From Lewinella sp038528965 (GTDB lineage: Bacteria; Bacteroidota; Bacteroidia; Chitinophagales; Saprospiraceae): a stretch of 64,000 nt of DNA. Below, one piece after another: positions 26,868 through 34,843 of the stretch (within the stretch, counting starts at the first letter, position 1; every line of letters begins with the position of its first letter). The stretch covers positions 1-64,000 of the forward strand of contig JBCBEC010000034.1 of assembly GCA_038528965.1 (NCBI GenBank). The letters run 5' to 3'. Below the pieces are notes generated by a model. It did no database searches, had not been told where the DNA came from, and saw only the letters and a program-made list of their open reading frames with translations. Made by a program: the position numbers and the translations under genes.

Positions 26868-27479
26868 TTGGATCAGTTAGCACAGCATATAGAGAGCCTC
26901 ATTTTCACCACGGATCACGCGATCAGTCTGGATGAGATAGACAGTGTTTTGGAAGAAGCCTTTGGTATTCGTTTTCCGGAGCAAGAGATCGTTAATGCTA
27001 TTGAAAGGTTAAAGACCCGCTACGAGGGCGAAGAATTTGCTTTTGAAATAGCAGAAATTGGTGGAGGCTTTCAGTTTCTGACCAAAGGGGCTTACCATAA
27101 TACGGTAGGCGTTTTCTTAAGGCAAACCACCCGTAAGCGTTTATCGCGCTCTGCGTTAGAGACTTTATCCATCGTGGCCTACAAGCAACCGGTATCAAAA
27201 CCAGAGCTGGAGAAGATCAGAGGTGTTAGTTGCGATTATGCCATCCAGAAACTATTGGAAAAGGAACTTGTTATAATTGTAGGCCGTAGTGACGGCCCCG
27301 GCAAGCCCCTCCTTTACGCTACTAGTGCGAAGTTTATGGACTACTTTGGCCTGAAAAGTATCGAGGATTTGCCACAACCAAAAGAATTCCAAGAGCCTGA
27401 CAATACCATTGGTGAAATGGCTTCGGACGATGAGGAAGAAGCAGGTCTACCCACCGCCGACCATTCGGAAGAAGAGTAA
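26868..27479 (+). CDS. scpB: Segregation and condensation protein B
   Basis: 203 residues, TTG start; an in-frame stop lies 18 bases upstream and no ATG is available before the conserved region. Typical ScpB: two winged-helix domains, first around HIESLIFTTDHAISLDEIDS, second around RKRLSRSALETLSIVAYKQPVSKPELEKIRGV, then LIIVGRSDGPGKPLLYATS. The tail (about 175-203) is very acidic and variable, as in many relatives. ScpB works with ScpA and Smc in chromosome condensation and segregation. scpA is not next to it here. Confidence 0.93.
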   Translation: MDQLAQHIESLIFTTDHAISLDEIDSVLEEAFGIRFPEQEIVNAIERLKTRYEGEEFAFEIAEIGGGFQFLTKGAYHNTVGVFLRQTTRKRLSRSALETLSIVAYKQPVSKPELEKIRGVSCDYAIQKLLEKELVIIVGRSDGPGKPLLYATSAKFMDYFGLKSIEDLPQPKEFQEPDNTIGEMASDDEEEAGLPTADHSEEE

Positions 27480-27523
27480 TTTTCGAGCCCGCTTCTGGCA
27501 CAGGTTACAGAAAAGAAAGCAAG

Positions 27524-28045
27524 ATGGAGCAGCCCCTGATCAATCGGGTAGCAAATAGCGGATTGATAACAATCAAGTTAGAAGAGTTCTTTCCCCAGCA
27601 GAAAGTAGCACATTTTGACCTCAAGGACTTCCTCTTTATGGAAATGATCCTTAAGGAAAAAGACTTCCGTGCTTCACTCAAAGAACATGACTGGGCACAA
27701 TACCAAGATCAAATCTTGCTGGTCTATTGTTCCACGGATGCTATCATCCCCGTCTGGGCCTACATGCTGGTAGCTGCTGCTGCGACACCATTTGTCATGG
27801 ATGTCTACCAGGGTACTGCTGAAGATTACTACCGTACCTTCTTCCTACGTAAACTCGACGAGTTGGATACCGAACAGTACCGCGATCAGCGCCTGGTAAT
27901 CAAAGGTTGTAGCGATCATCCCGTGCCGCCCGCTGCCTACTTGGAAGTGACCCGTAAACTTCAGCCCATAGCCAAAAGCATCATGTACGGCGAGCCTTGT
28001 AGTACGGTGCCGGTTTATAAGAAGCCGCGGGGTAAGAAGGGGTGA
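27524..28045 (+). CDS. DUF2480 family protein
   Basis: 173 residues. Recognised by the opening LINRVANSGLITIKLEEFFP with FDLKDFLFMEMILKEKDFR, the middle VYCSTDAIIPVWAYML, and the end GCSDHPVPPAAYLEVT. The family is limited to Bacteroidota and has no known function; it is cytoplasmic and often lies among housekeeping genes. Here it is 44 bp behind scpB on the same strand and may share its transcript. Confidence 0.85.
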   Translation: MEQPLINRVANSGLITIKLEEFFPQQKVAHFDLKDFLFMEMILKEKDFRASLKEHDWAQYQDQILLVYCSTDAIIPVWAYMLVAAAATPFVMDVYQGTAEDYYRTFFLRKLDELDTEQYRDQRLVIKGCSDHPVPPAAYLEVTRKLQPIAKSIMYGEPCSTVPVYKKPRGKKG

Positions 28046-28049
28046 AATA

Positions 28050-28219
28050 AGAATGAGCATGAGAATTAGCGTTAGAATAGCAGTAAGTTTTACTTCAGCT
28101 ATCTTACTTACTTTAATCCTAACTCCCTTCTTCTTAAAGTCATCGATTTATTCGAGTCAAGAGCGAATTAGAGAATGAAATTAAGTCTCCATTCTAATTC
28201 TGATTCTCACACTAATTCT
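28050..28219. repeat. Imperfect inverted repeat of ATTCTAA-like units
   Basis: The arm at 28050-28080 and the reverse complement of 28190-28219 match at about 23 of 30 positions, built from repeated ATTCT/AGAAT units and enclosing about 110 bp. It fills the gap between the DUF2480 and GNAT genes and could fold into a long stem that ends the upstream transcript. No T-tract follows. Confidence 0.4.
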
Positions 28220-28231
28220 AATCCCTCTCCT

Positions 28232-28684
28232 ATGCTCATCCGACCTGCCACCACTAATGATGTTCCCACAATTGTGGCCATGCTCGCCCATGATAAGTTA
28301 GGCCGCTTACGCGAAGACTATCAAGATCCACTTCCAGACGCTTACCTACGGGCCTTTGCACGGATTGATAGTGATAACAATCAGCACTTAGTTGTTTTAG
28401 AAGACGAGCAGCAAGTTATTGGTACGCTACAACTTACCTTTATTCCTTACCTCACCTATCGCGGCGGAATTAGGGCCCAGATCGAAGCCGTTCGTATCCA
28501 TAGTGATTATCGTGGGCAGGGGTTGGGAGAACAACTCTTTAACTGGGCCATTGAACAAGCTCGAGTAGAAGGCGCCCATGTAGTGCAATTAACAACCGAT
28601 AAAAAGCGTCCGGAAGCCCTACGGTTTTACGAAAAACTCGGTTTTGTGGCATCACACGAAGGCATGAAACTCCATCTGTCATGA
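28232..28684 (+). CDS. GNAT family N-acetyltransferase
   Basis: 150 residues from the ATG at 28232 (MLIRPATTNDVPTIVAML), a textbook GNAT start; the in-frame ATG at 28175 would add 19 residues encoded by the repeat arm (SHTNSNPSP) and is rejected. The acetyl-CoA loop is clear: IHSDYRGQGLGEQLF (R-G-x-G-L-G). The final motif ALRFYEKLGFVASHEGMKL matches small-molecule acetyltransferases. Its stop overlaps the ATG of the OsmC gene by four bases (ATGA), so the two are translationally coupled. Substrate unknown. Confidence 0.88.
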   Translation: MLIRPATTNDVPTIVAMLAHDKLGRLREDYQDPLPDAYLRAFARIDSDNNQHLVVLEDEQQVIGTLQLTFIPYLTYRGGIRAQIEAVRIHSDYRGQGLGEQLFNWAIEQARVEGAHVVQLTTDKKRPEALRFYEKLGFVASHEGMKLHLS

Positions 28685-29148
28685 AGACACATCAATACAA
28701 TATGCAAATGCGCTGGACCGGCAATAAAGGAACTGGCACCAGCAGCTACCGCGCCTACAGCAGAGATCACGAATATTACTTCCCCGGTAAAGCAGGTCCG
28801 ATCCCAGGTTCGTCTGACCCTTCCTTCCGAGGTGATCCCTCGCGTTATAATCCAGAAGAATTACTGCTGGCCTCTCTTTCCAGCTGCCACATGCTCTGGT
28901 TCTTACATTTCTGCTCAGTAGAAAGTGTAATCGTACTAGCGTACGAAGACACGCCCATTGGCGAAATGGCAGAGGATCACAAAGGGAGTGGCCGCTTCAC
29001 CAGCGTGACCCTACACCCGCACGTGCAAGTGGCAGAAGCAAACATGCAAGGAAAGCTAGAGGAGCTGCACCACCGAGCCCATCAGTACTGCTTTATTGCC
29101 AACTCCGTCAATTTTCCGGTATTGTGTGAAGGGGGCAGTAGTACATAA
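28681..29148 (+). CDS. OsmC family protein
   Basis: 155 residues. The peroxidase-type OsmC fold is supported by YNPEELLLASLSSCHMLWFLH with the first reactive Cys, and the second at NSVNFPVLCEGG, the usual two-Cys pattern of Ohr/OsmC thiol-dependent hydroperoxidases. The PGKAGPIPGSSDPSFRGDP stretch is typical of the YhfA/OsmC-like subgroup. It would reduce organic hydroperoxides in the cytoplasm (family role). It overlaps the upstream GNAT gene by 4 bases. Confidence 0.92.
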   Translation: MKTHQYNMQMRWTGNKGTGTSSYRAYSRDHEYYFPGKAGPIPGSSDPSFRGDPSRYNPEELLLASLSSCHMLWFLHFCSVESVIVLAYEDTPIGEMAEDHKGSGRFTSVTLHPHVQVAEANMQGKLEELHHRAHQYCFIANSVNFPVLCEGGSST

Positions 29149-29158
29149 AATCCCCCCT

Positions 29159-29977
29159 CTAATTGTAAGTAAGCTTAAGCTGATAATTATTGTTGGGGAT
29201 GCCCGCATTGGTGTAAGATATCTCCTGCAAAACCCCGTCAACTACCACTGGTACTGCGCTGAGGTTCTCTTCGCGGAAGGTTCCGCCAGCATCCCAGTAA
29301 GAAGATTTCATGGGTAGTTGATTTGAGATCTTCAAGCCCATAACTTCTCCAAATTGACCGGGGAATCCAGTAAAATTGAAACCTAATACGGGATTATAAG
29401 CGCCCGGAAGATCAAGGTCGCTGGCATAATCCGAGAACGTGTACTCGTATACCTTTAGATCAGTACTGCTAGCATCGGTAGCGAAATAGGCTATTTTTTC
29501 AATGTTATTATCAGCGTTTCGGATAAACACCGTTTCGTTGAAGTATTCATTATTAGGGCCATAAAAGGCTTTACAATTGTCAATGTACCCAGCGGTAACT
29601 TGGTATACATACTCATCTACTCCAGCACTGTTGCGTAGCTTGATCTCGTTACCCTCGCGAATGAGGTCATAATCCTTAGTAATGGTATTGCCGGCATTGG
29701 AATTCTCAGAAACATAACGCAGCGAAACGGCCTCACCACCTTCATAGAAAGATTCGTAAGTTGTCTGTAAGAAACTCTCCAGTTGTGTTTCGATTCTCGT
29801 CAAATTCTGGTCTGCATCGTAAGCAAAATCAGTCCATTCATAAGAAACACCATCACTTGCTCTTTCCAGCTGAGCTAGCAAGCCATCACCCGTAACAACA
29901 ACGTTTTCATCATCATCACCACAACCAAGAAAAAGAGCGACCAAAAACAGAAGAGAAAAGCGACTAAAATTTGTCAT
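29159..29977 (-). CDS. Lipoprotein, DUF4595-like
   Basis: 272 residues. The signal peptide MTNFSRFSLLFLVALFLGCG ends at lipobox Cys19, followed by an acidic linker (DDDENVVV). The body is made of beta-hairpins such as YEWTDFAYDADQNLTRIETQ and YTNAGIPNNNYQLKLTYN, resembling the RHS/YD-like DUF4595 lipoproteins of Bacteroidota; the match is by pattern and not certain. Two Cys in the mature part are few. Likely surface or periplasmic and of unknown function. Convergent with the OsmC gene, 10 bp away. Confidence 0.65.
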   Translation of the reverse strand: MTNFSRFSLLFLVALFLGCGDDDENVVVTGDGLLAQLERASDGVSYEWTDFAYDADQNLTRIETQLESFLQTTYESFYEGGEAVSLRYVSENSNAGNTITKDYDLIREGNEIKLRNSAGVDEYVYQVTAGYIDNCKAFYGPNNEYFNETVFIRNADNNIEKIAYFATDASSTDLKVYEYTFSDYASDLDLPGAYNPVLGFNFTGFPGQFGEVMGLKISNQLPMKSSYWDAGGTFREENLSAVPVVVDGVLQEISYTNAGIPNNNYQLKLTYN

Positions 29978-30242
29978 TTCAAGTTTGAATTTAGGTTACT
30001 AATAAGCACTAGAAAATTGCAGCGCGAAAGCTTAAAATCAACATCATCAAGCTCGCTAATAAAAATAGTAAATTATCGCTTAAGCGGCGGTGAGATGCAG
30101 GAGCTTTAACGAAGCTGAAGTTTTAAGGAGCTTCGTGAGACTTTTGTCACTATATACGAAACCGGTGTCTCAACCGATCACAACCTACCGAAAGAAGGAA
30201 TCTCTGGCTATTTTTAGAGTGTTGTAAAAAGAAAAATATGGT

Positions 30243-30470
30243 ATGAGTGTAAATATCAATCTTCCAGACGGATTACAAATTAGTGAGTTTGAACTTAGTA
30301 TGCTACTCGCATCAAAGTTATTCGAATTAGGCCTAATCTTTTCTGGCCAAGGTGCAGAAATGGTCGGATTATCTAAGCGTGCTTTTATCGAAATGCTAGG
30401 TAAATATCAGGTATCTGTATTCGGATATGATTTTGATGAGTTAGAGGAAGAAAAGTTGCCAATAGACTAG
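30243..30470 (+). CDS. UPF0175 family antitoxin-like protein without toxin
   Basis: 75 residues, the normal length. Matches UPF0175: LLASKLFELGLIFSGQGAEMVGLSKRAFIEMLGKY, then VFGYDFDELEEE. Members commonly precede a PIN-domain (DUF3368) toxin gene by a few bases. Here the stop at 30470 is followed by only about 70 bp before the end of a gene on the other strand, so no toxin is encoded. Either the toxin was lost or this is a solitary regulator. Confidence 0.8.
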   Translation: MSVNINLPDGLQISEFELSMLLASKLFELGLIFSGQGAEMVGLSKRAFIEMLGKYQVSVFGYDFDELEEEKLPID

Positions 30471-30541
30471 GCGAAAAATTTGTAAGGTAACGCTTGAATA
30501 CGTTCCCGATACTCCTTACATCGATTCCAATTCCCCCTCTC

Positions 30542-31327
30542 CTACTTCAACAAGTATTCCTCGGTCGCATAAATTTGTTTCACAATTACATCGCTGTTGT
30601 TTCTAATTACGTACTCACTTAGACCTTGGTGGTTTCTGTTACGTGGCGACCAGTCATAGGTGTACCCTAAGGCTGTCCAGGGGTATTTATCCATCATTTC
30701 GCTTGGGTCGTAGAAGCGCTCAGCTCTAGTAGTATTGATCCAGGCCTGATAGGTGGAATCAATGGTTGCAGGAAAGCTAGCACCACAGGCGCTATCGGTA
30801 ATTTCTGAGTCGGGGCAGGGCCGGAACAAATCGCCTGGCTTGACCCAAAACTCCACGAAATAATTGTAGGTGTAAGCTGGATTAGGCGGTAAACCTAGCA
30901 GTTGCTTGAGTCGACCGTCTACTTTTTCTTTTTCACCGTCCCGTGCCCATTTCATAAAGCGAGGTTCTGTCTTTGCCCAATTGGCCAGCTGTGGGGCGGC
31001 GGTCACCCAGATGGGGAATCGGTCTCCGGTATTATAAACACCATTTTCTTCCACATAGGGGGCTTTGTAGTACTTATCATTCCCTTTCCACGAAAGCATC
31101 AATACATATTCTTCCCCGTTAATAGTCTTACGTACCAAGAAATTGTTCTCAGTATTGATGGCAAATAGGTTATTATCTACTTTATCATTGGTTGGATAAA
31201 CCGCATCCGCCAAGGAACCCTGATAGAGCGTTTGCACCTGCGCCGGCTTCATTTTCGTTAAGTCATAAGGCATACAAGCAGTAGCCATAGCAAATACAAG
31301 TACAAAGAATAGGTTTGGTGCTTTCAT
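30542..31327 (-). CDS. Lipoprotein of unknown function
   Basis: 261 residues. Signal peptide with lipobox TACM (Cys18). Mature protein has a conserved-looking core (NEEYVLMLSWKGNDKYYK-like segment around residue 72-88, then FPIWVTAAPQLANWA) and two Cys pairs (RPCPDSEITDSACG) that may form disulfides. The C-terminal half reads as an alpha/beta fold with YDWSPRNRNHQGLSEYVI. I do not recognise the family. Convergent with the UPF0175 gene. Confidence 0.6.
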   Translation of the reverse strand: MKAPNLFFVLVFAMATACMPYDLTKMKPAQVQTLYQGSLADAVYPTNDKVDNNLFAINTENNFLVRKTINGEEYVLMLSWKGNDKYYKAPYVEENGVYNTGDRFPIWVTAAPQLANWAKTEPRFMKWARDGEKEKVDGRLKQLLGLPPNPAYTYNYFVEFWVKPGDLFRPCPDSEITDSACGASFPATIDSTYQAWINTTRAERFYDPSEMMDKYPWTALGYTYDWSPRNRNHQGLSEYVIRNNSDVIVKQIYATEEYLLK

Positions 31328-31530
31328 ACTATTGAATATTTTTGGTTTTAGTAATTTCCCTAGAAAGGTACATTATTGCAGACAAGTGGCATTGATGCCC
31401 CGTACCAAATTTCAGTCCATTAAGCCCTCATCTTAACCGTTGACTCAGCATAATGATCCTACCAATACCCCCCAATTCCCTATCTTGAGTTTTATTGTCA
31501 CCCAAAGAGCATATTCCAAAACACAAAAAG

Positions 31531-32454
31531 ATGACCAAACAAAACTTATGGCGCATTAACCTACTACTCCTCGCGCTGACCTCTATTTTCATACTCATTG
31601 CCTCTCGAATGACGTCCGAGGAGCAACCAAGTTACGATTGGCAACCCACCGAGAACGTTCCACAAATTGTCAAAGGAATGGATCTCGATCAGGAGTTTGA
31701 GTTCTGTGGAGAGCTACTTCCGATGGATAATTTTGATGTCCGGGAACGCCTGGATCGAGAGCTCACCGTAAATACCTATTGGCACAGTAGCACGATCCTT
31801 TCTATCAAATCTACCATGCGATTCTTCCCAGTAATGGAACGCATTCTGGAAGAAGAAGGCGTACCGACGGATCTGAAATACATTGCGGTAGCAGAATCTG
31901 CGCTACGTAATGCTGTTTCCCCCGCTGGTGCTAAAGGCATCTGGCAGTTTATGAAAGGGACCGGCACAGAATACGGTTTGGAGATTAATAGCGAAGTAGA
32001 TGAGCGCTACCACTTGGAAAAATCAACCCGCGCAGCAGCAAAGTATCTTCGCTCCTTGCGCCAACGTTTCGGTAGTTGGGCCAATGCTGCGGCTGCTTAC
32101 AACATGGGCGGTGGGAACATGAGCAAACGCTTACGGGTTCAGGAAGCCGACAACTACTTTGAACTCAACCTGAACGAAGAAACTTCTCGCTACTATTTCC
32201 GATTGGTAGCGATCAAGAATATTCTGGAAAACCCACGGGCCTTTGGTTTCTATCTCGATAAGGAAGATTATTACAAATCACTGGATGACTATACTACGGA
32301 AGAGGTAAGCGAAGCTGTGGAAAGCTGGGGTGCTTTCGCGAAAGAGCGGGGTACGAGCTATCGCATCCTAAAAGTGTACAATCCATGGCTGATCGATAGT
32401 AAGCTCACTAATAGAGCGGGCAAGACCTATGAGATTAGATTACCGCGAAACTAA
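31531..32454 (+). CDS. Lytic transglycosylase (MltD/Slt-like)
   Basis: 307 residues from the ATG at 31531 (MTKQNLWRINLLLLALTSIFIL), a signal anchor; a TTG twelve codons earlier is less likely. The SLT domain (about 85-260) has catalytic Glu122 in VAESALRNAVSPAGAKGIWQFM and the downstream ANAAAAYNMGGGNMSKR typical of MltD-type enzymes. It lacks LysM repeats, unlike most MltD proteins. It would cleave glycan strands in the periplasm with 1,6-anhydro-MurNAc ends. Single gene; a hairpin follows the stop. Confidence 0.93.
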   Translation: MTKQNLWRINLLLLALTSIFILIASRMTSEEQPSYDWQPTENVPQIVKGMDLDQEFEFCGELLPMDNFDVRERLDRELTVNTYWHSSTILSIKSTMRFFPVMERILEEEGVPTDLKYIAVAESALRNAVSPAGAKGIWQFMKGTGTEYGLEINSEVDERYHLEKSTRAAAKYLRSLRQRFGSWANAAAAYNMGGGNMSKRLRVQEADNYFELNLNEETSRYYFRLVAIKNILENPRAFGFYLDKEDYYKSLDDYTTEEVSEAVESWGAFAKERGTSYRILKVYNPWLIDSKLTNRAGKTYEIRLPRN

Positions 32455-32492
32455 AAAAGCGAATAAGCAATCCAAAGTGGATGCCTATTCGC
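32454..32492. terminator. Hairpin after the lytic transglycosylase gene
   Basis: A-tract AAAAAA followed by stem GCGAATA with inner GCA/TGC and TCC/GGA, closing at TATTCGC (32486-32492). There is no T-tract on the plus side; read on the minus strand the stem ends in CTTTTTT. It starts within a few bases of the stop codon, so probably ends the plus-strand message imperfectly, or serves both strands. Confidence 0.45.
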
Positions 32493-32804
32493 AGATTAAG
32501 TACTTAAAAGACTAGTAAGATTCTTCAAGCACGGACAGTAGAATCTACACCGTGTTAACTGTTTTGAATGTCAGGTGATCATCGTGTCTAGTACGGCGCA
32601 ACGCTGGCCAAATACGATGTGATACGGGGAGTGTTGTCGCGCAGTATACAAAGCTGATTATTAATGCGGCGTGGCCCAGTCTGTGGGATACGCTACTTTT
32701 GGTGTACATCCACTCCGCTATATTAGGGTCTAGCACAATTTTGACCCGAAAAAGAGTGTGAAAAGAGTGTGAAATCCCGATTTTTGGGAGAATTCGCCCT
32801 AGTT
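32493..32804. other. Intergenic region upstream of the CadC-like regulator
   Basis: 312 bp. A short open frame on the minus strand (32545-32736) has no homology and no start context and is not called. Just before the regulator's start the sequence AAAAGAGTGTG occurs twice in direct succession (32750-32771), which may mark a binding site or slippage. Confidence 0.35.
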
Positions 32805-34841
32805 ATGGAAAAACAGCCGCCCTTCCGGATTGGTCAGTTCACTGTTGATCCCGCGCATTTTTGCATGCGGGAAAATGGTAATACCATTGACGTAAGTAAG
32901 CGGTTGATGCAACTTCTTTGCTTTCTGGCCGCTCGGCAGGGAGAAGTGGTTACTAAAGAAATGCTCCTGTCAAACATCTGGGCGGGTGTCTTGGTGAGTG
33001 ATGAAACCATCCGTAAGTCGATCTCCGATCTGAGAATTCTTTTTCAGCAAGCTGGTGGTGTTATTGAAATAGAATCTATCCGTGGGGTGGGTTATCGCTT
33101 ACTAAGTCCGGTTAGTACGGTGGCACCTACCCAAGCAAGGAGCTTCACCTCCTTCCTTTGGGCACTAGGTGGTATTTTCGTACTGCTATTGAGTATCCTG
33201 GGCTACTGGATGATTGGTAAAAAAGATGCGCAAGAACAACTACAAGGCGTACTCAACGAAGCTCCAGTCAGCACTGCTTTACGTTGGTCCAATGATCAAC
33301 TAAAAATGACTTACGTCCAACAGGACGATAATTCCAATCAACTTGTACTGCGACAAGAGCATAGAGACGTCCCACTTGCCAAGGCCAATGGTAGCTTTTC
33401 ACCCGAGGCTGTTTTTGCACCTGATGGATCACAAGTGGCCTATCTGGCCCGCCTCGGTGCCGAACGCATCATTCGTATACGCGATGTCCAACAGCAAACT
33501 GAACGCCAGCTCGTGAGCGTAGCTCATACGCCGCCACTATCCTCTTTGGACTGGTCGCCAGATGGACAACAACTGCTCTGGTCTGAAGGGCAAACGGGGC
33601 GACCTTATCAGTTATTTACGGCCCATATAGATAGTGCTGAAAAAGTGGCACTCACCTACCCACCAGTTGACTACATCGGTGATATGCAGGCCCGTTATTC
33701 CCCGTCCGGTAAGCAGCTCTGTTTTATTCGCTATTCCACTTCTGTGCCAGATTATGATGGTGTTTTACCGGGCTTGGGCCAACTGTACCTTAAAGACCTG
33801 GAAAGTGGTGCTGAGTTACCCTTATTGGATCGCGAAATGATACTCGGAGGGCTAAGCTGGCTGAACGAACAAACTATTGCTTACATCGCTCGTGATTTCT
33901 ACACCTTCGGTATTCATACCATGGACTTGAAAACACGCACCAAGCAGACGATATACTCCAGTCCGCTCGCATTACGCCATTTGGAGCAACAAGAGGAATA
34001 TTTTTGGACAGAGGCCTGGCAGGAGCACTACGCCTTCTTCCAATTCCGGGCGGAGGACGATGACCCACAACAAGCGTTTACTACCGCAATGAAGTGCTGG
34101 CACCCTGGCTATAGCCCAAACGGAGAAAAGTTAGCTTTTGTGACCAAGGGAGAACAAGCCTACGAGCTCCGCCTTCGCCACGCATCTGGTGAAGAAGAAG
34201 TCTTATTTGCGGCGCCCATGATGATTCAGTCTCCGCAGTGGTCACCGCAAGGGGATGCCTTAGTGTTTATGCTAGAAGGAAGCGAGGCAGGTGTATGCAC
34301 CTTCGAACTCGAAAGCCGAAAAGTAACGCCACTAAGCAAGGGCGAATACCCTGTTTGGGCACCAGATGGCCAATCCATCCTCTACGTAACGGGCAGCGCC
34401 GGCCAACGCCAAATTCAACGCCACGCCATTGCTGCAGGGAGCGATGCCGAAACCGTTATCTCCTTACCGGCAGCTCGAATTTGGCCGTATAATAATGATT
34501 GGATATTTAGTCATGAGACCGAAGCTGGGATATGGCATTACAATGCTATAACGCAGCAAACGGAATTATTGATTAGTGATTTTGATCCTCAAGATGCTCC
34601 CAACTGGTTAATACAAGGAGACCAGCTCTTTTACTGGGCACGCACCAGTGATCGCTTACCGGTCTTGAAACGCTATGACTTGGAATCTCAGCGAACCTTA
34701 AGACTCACTGCCTTGCCTGATCCTTTGGCTTACCAATATTCTGGCTTTGCCATCCATCCACAAAACGGAGCAGTTCTCTTCCCCGCGCAATTGGAGGTGG
34801 AGAACCACTTGATTCCCGTTCCATTGGTAGATCAGCAGTAG
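32805..34841 (+). CDS. Membrane winged-helix regulator with TolB-like beta-propeller (CadC-like)
   Basis: 678 residues from the ATG at 32805 (MEKQPPFRIGQFTVDPAHF); the open frame also allows a GTG at 32769. Residues about 5-100 are an OmpR/PhoB-type winged helix (VSKRLMQLLCFLAARQGEVVTKEMLLSNIW, then IRGVGYRLL). One transmembrane segment follows at about 117-138 (FLWALGGIFVLLLSILGYW). The rest, 500 residues outside the membrane, is a WD40/TolB-like propeller with repeated blades such as LDWSPDGQQLLWSEG, YSPSGKQLCFIRYS and WAPDGQSILYVTG. It likely senses an outside signal and binds DNA from the membrane like CadC/ToxR. The next gene ends 2 bp away on the opposite strand. Confidence 0.88.
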   Translation: MEKQPPFRIGQFTVDPAHFCMRENGNTIDVSKRLMQLLCFLAARQGEVVTKEMLLSNIWAGVLVSDETIRKSISDLRILFQQAGGVIEIESIRGVGYRLLSPVSTVAPTQARSFTSFLWALGGIFVLLLSILGYWMIGKKDAQEQLQGVLNEAPVSTALRWSNDQLKMTYVQQDDNSNQLVLRQEHRDVPLAKANGSFSPEAVFAPDGSQVAYLARLGAERIIRIRDVQQQTERQLVSVAHTPPLSSLDWSPDGQQLLWSEGQTGRPYQLFTAHIDSAEKVALTYPPVDYIGDMQARYSPSGKQLCFIRYSTSVPDYDGVLPGLGQLYLKDLESGAELPLLDREMILGGLSWLNEQTIAYIARDFYTFGIHTMDLKTRTKQTIYSSPLALRHLEQQEEYFWTEAWQEHYAFFQFRAEDDDPQQAFTTAMKCWHPGYSPNGEKLAFVTKGEQAYELRLRHASGEEEVLFAAPMMIQSPQWSPQGDALVFMLEGSEAGVCTFELESRKVTPLSKGEYPVWAPDGQSILYVTGSAGQRQIQRHAIAAGSDAETVISLPAARIWPYNNDWIFSHETEAGIWHYNAITQQTELLISDFDPQDAPNWLIQGDQLFYWARTSDRLPVLKRYDLESQRTLRLTALPDPLAYQYSGFAIHPQNGAVLFPAQLEVENHLIPVPLVDQQ

Positions 34842-34843
34842 AC

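Noticed and set aside
32545..32736. 63-codon minus-strand gene upstream of the CadC-like regulator
   Set aside because: It begins inside the spacer with no promoter or homology; the nearby hairpin with a minus-strand T-tract is better explained by the lytic transglycosylase gene end.
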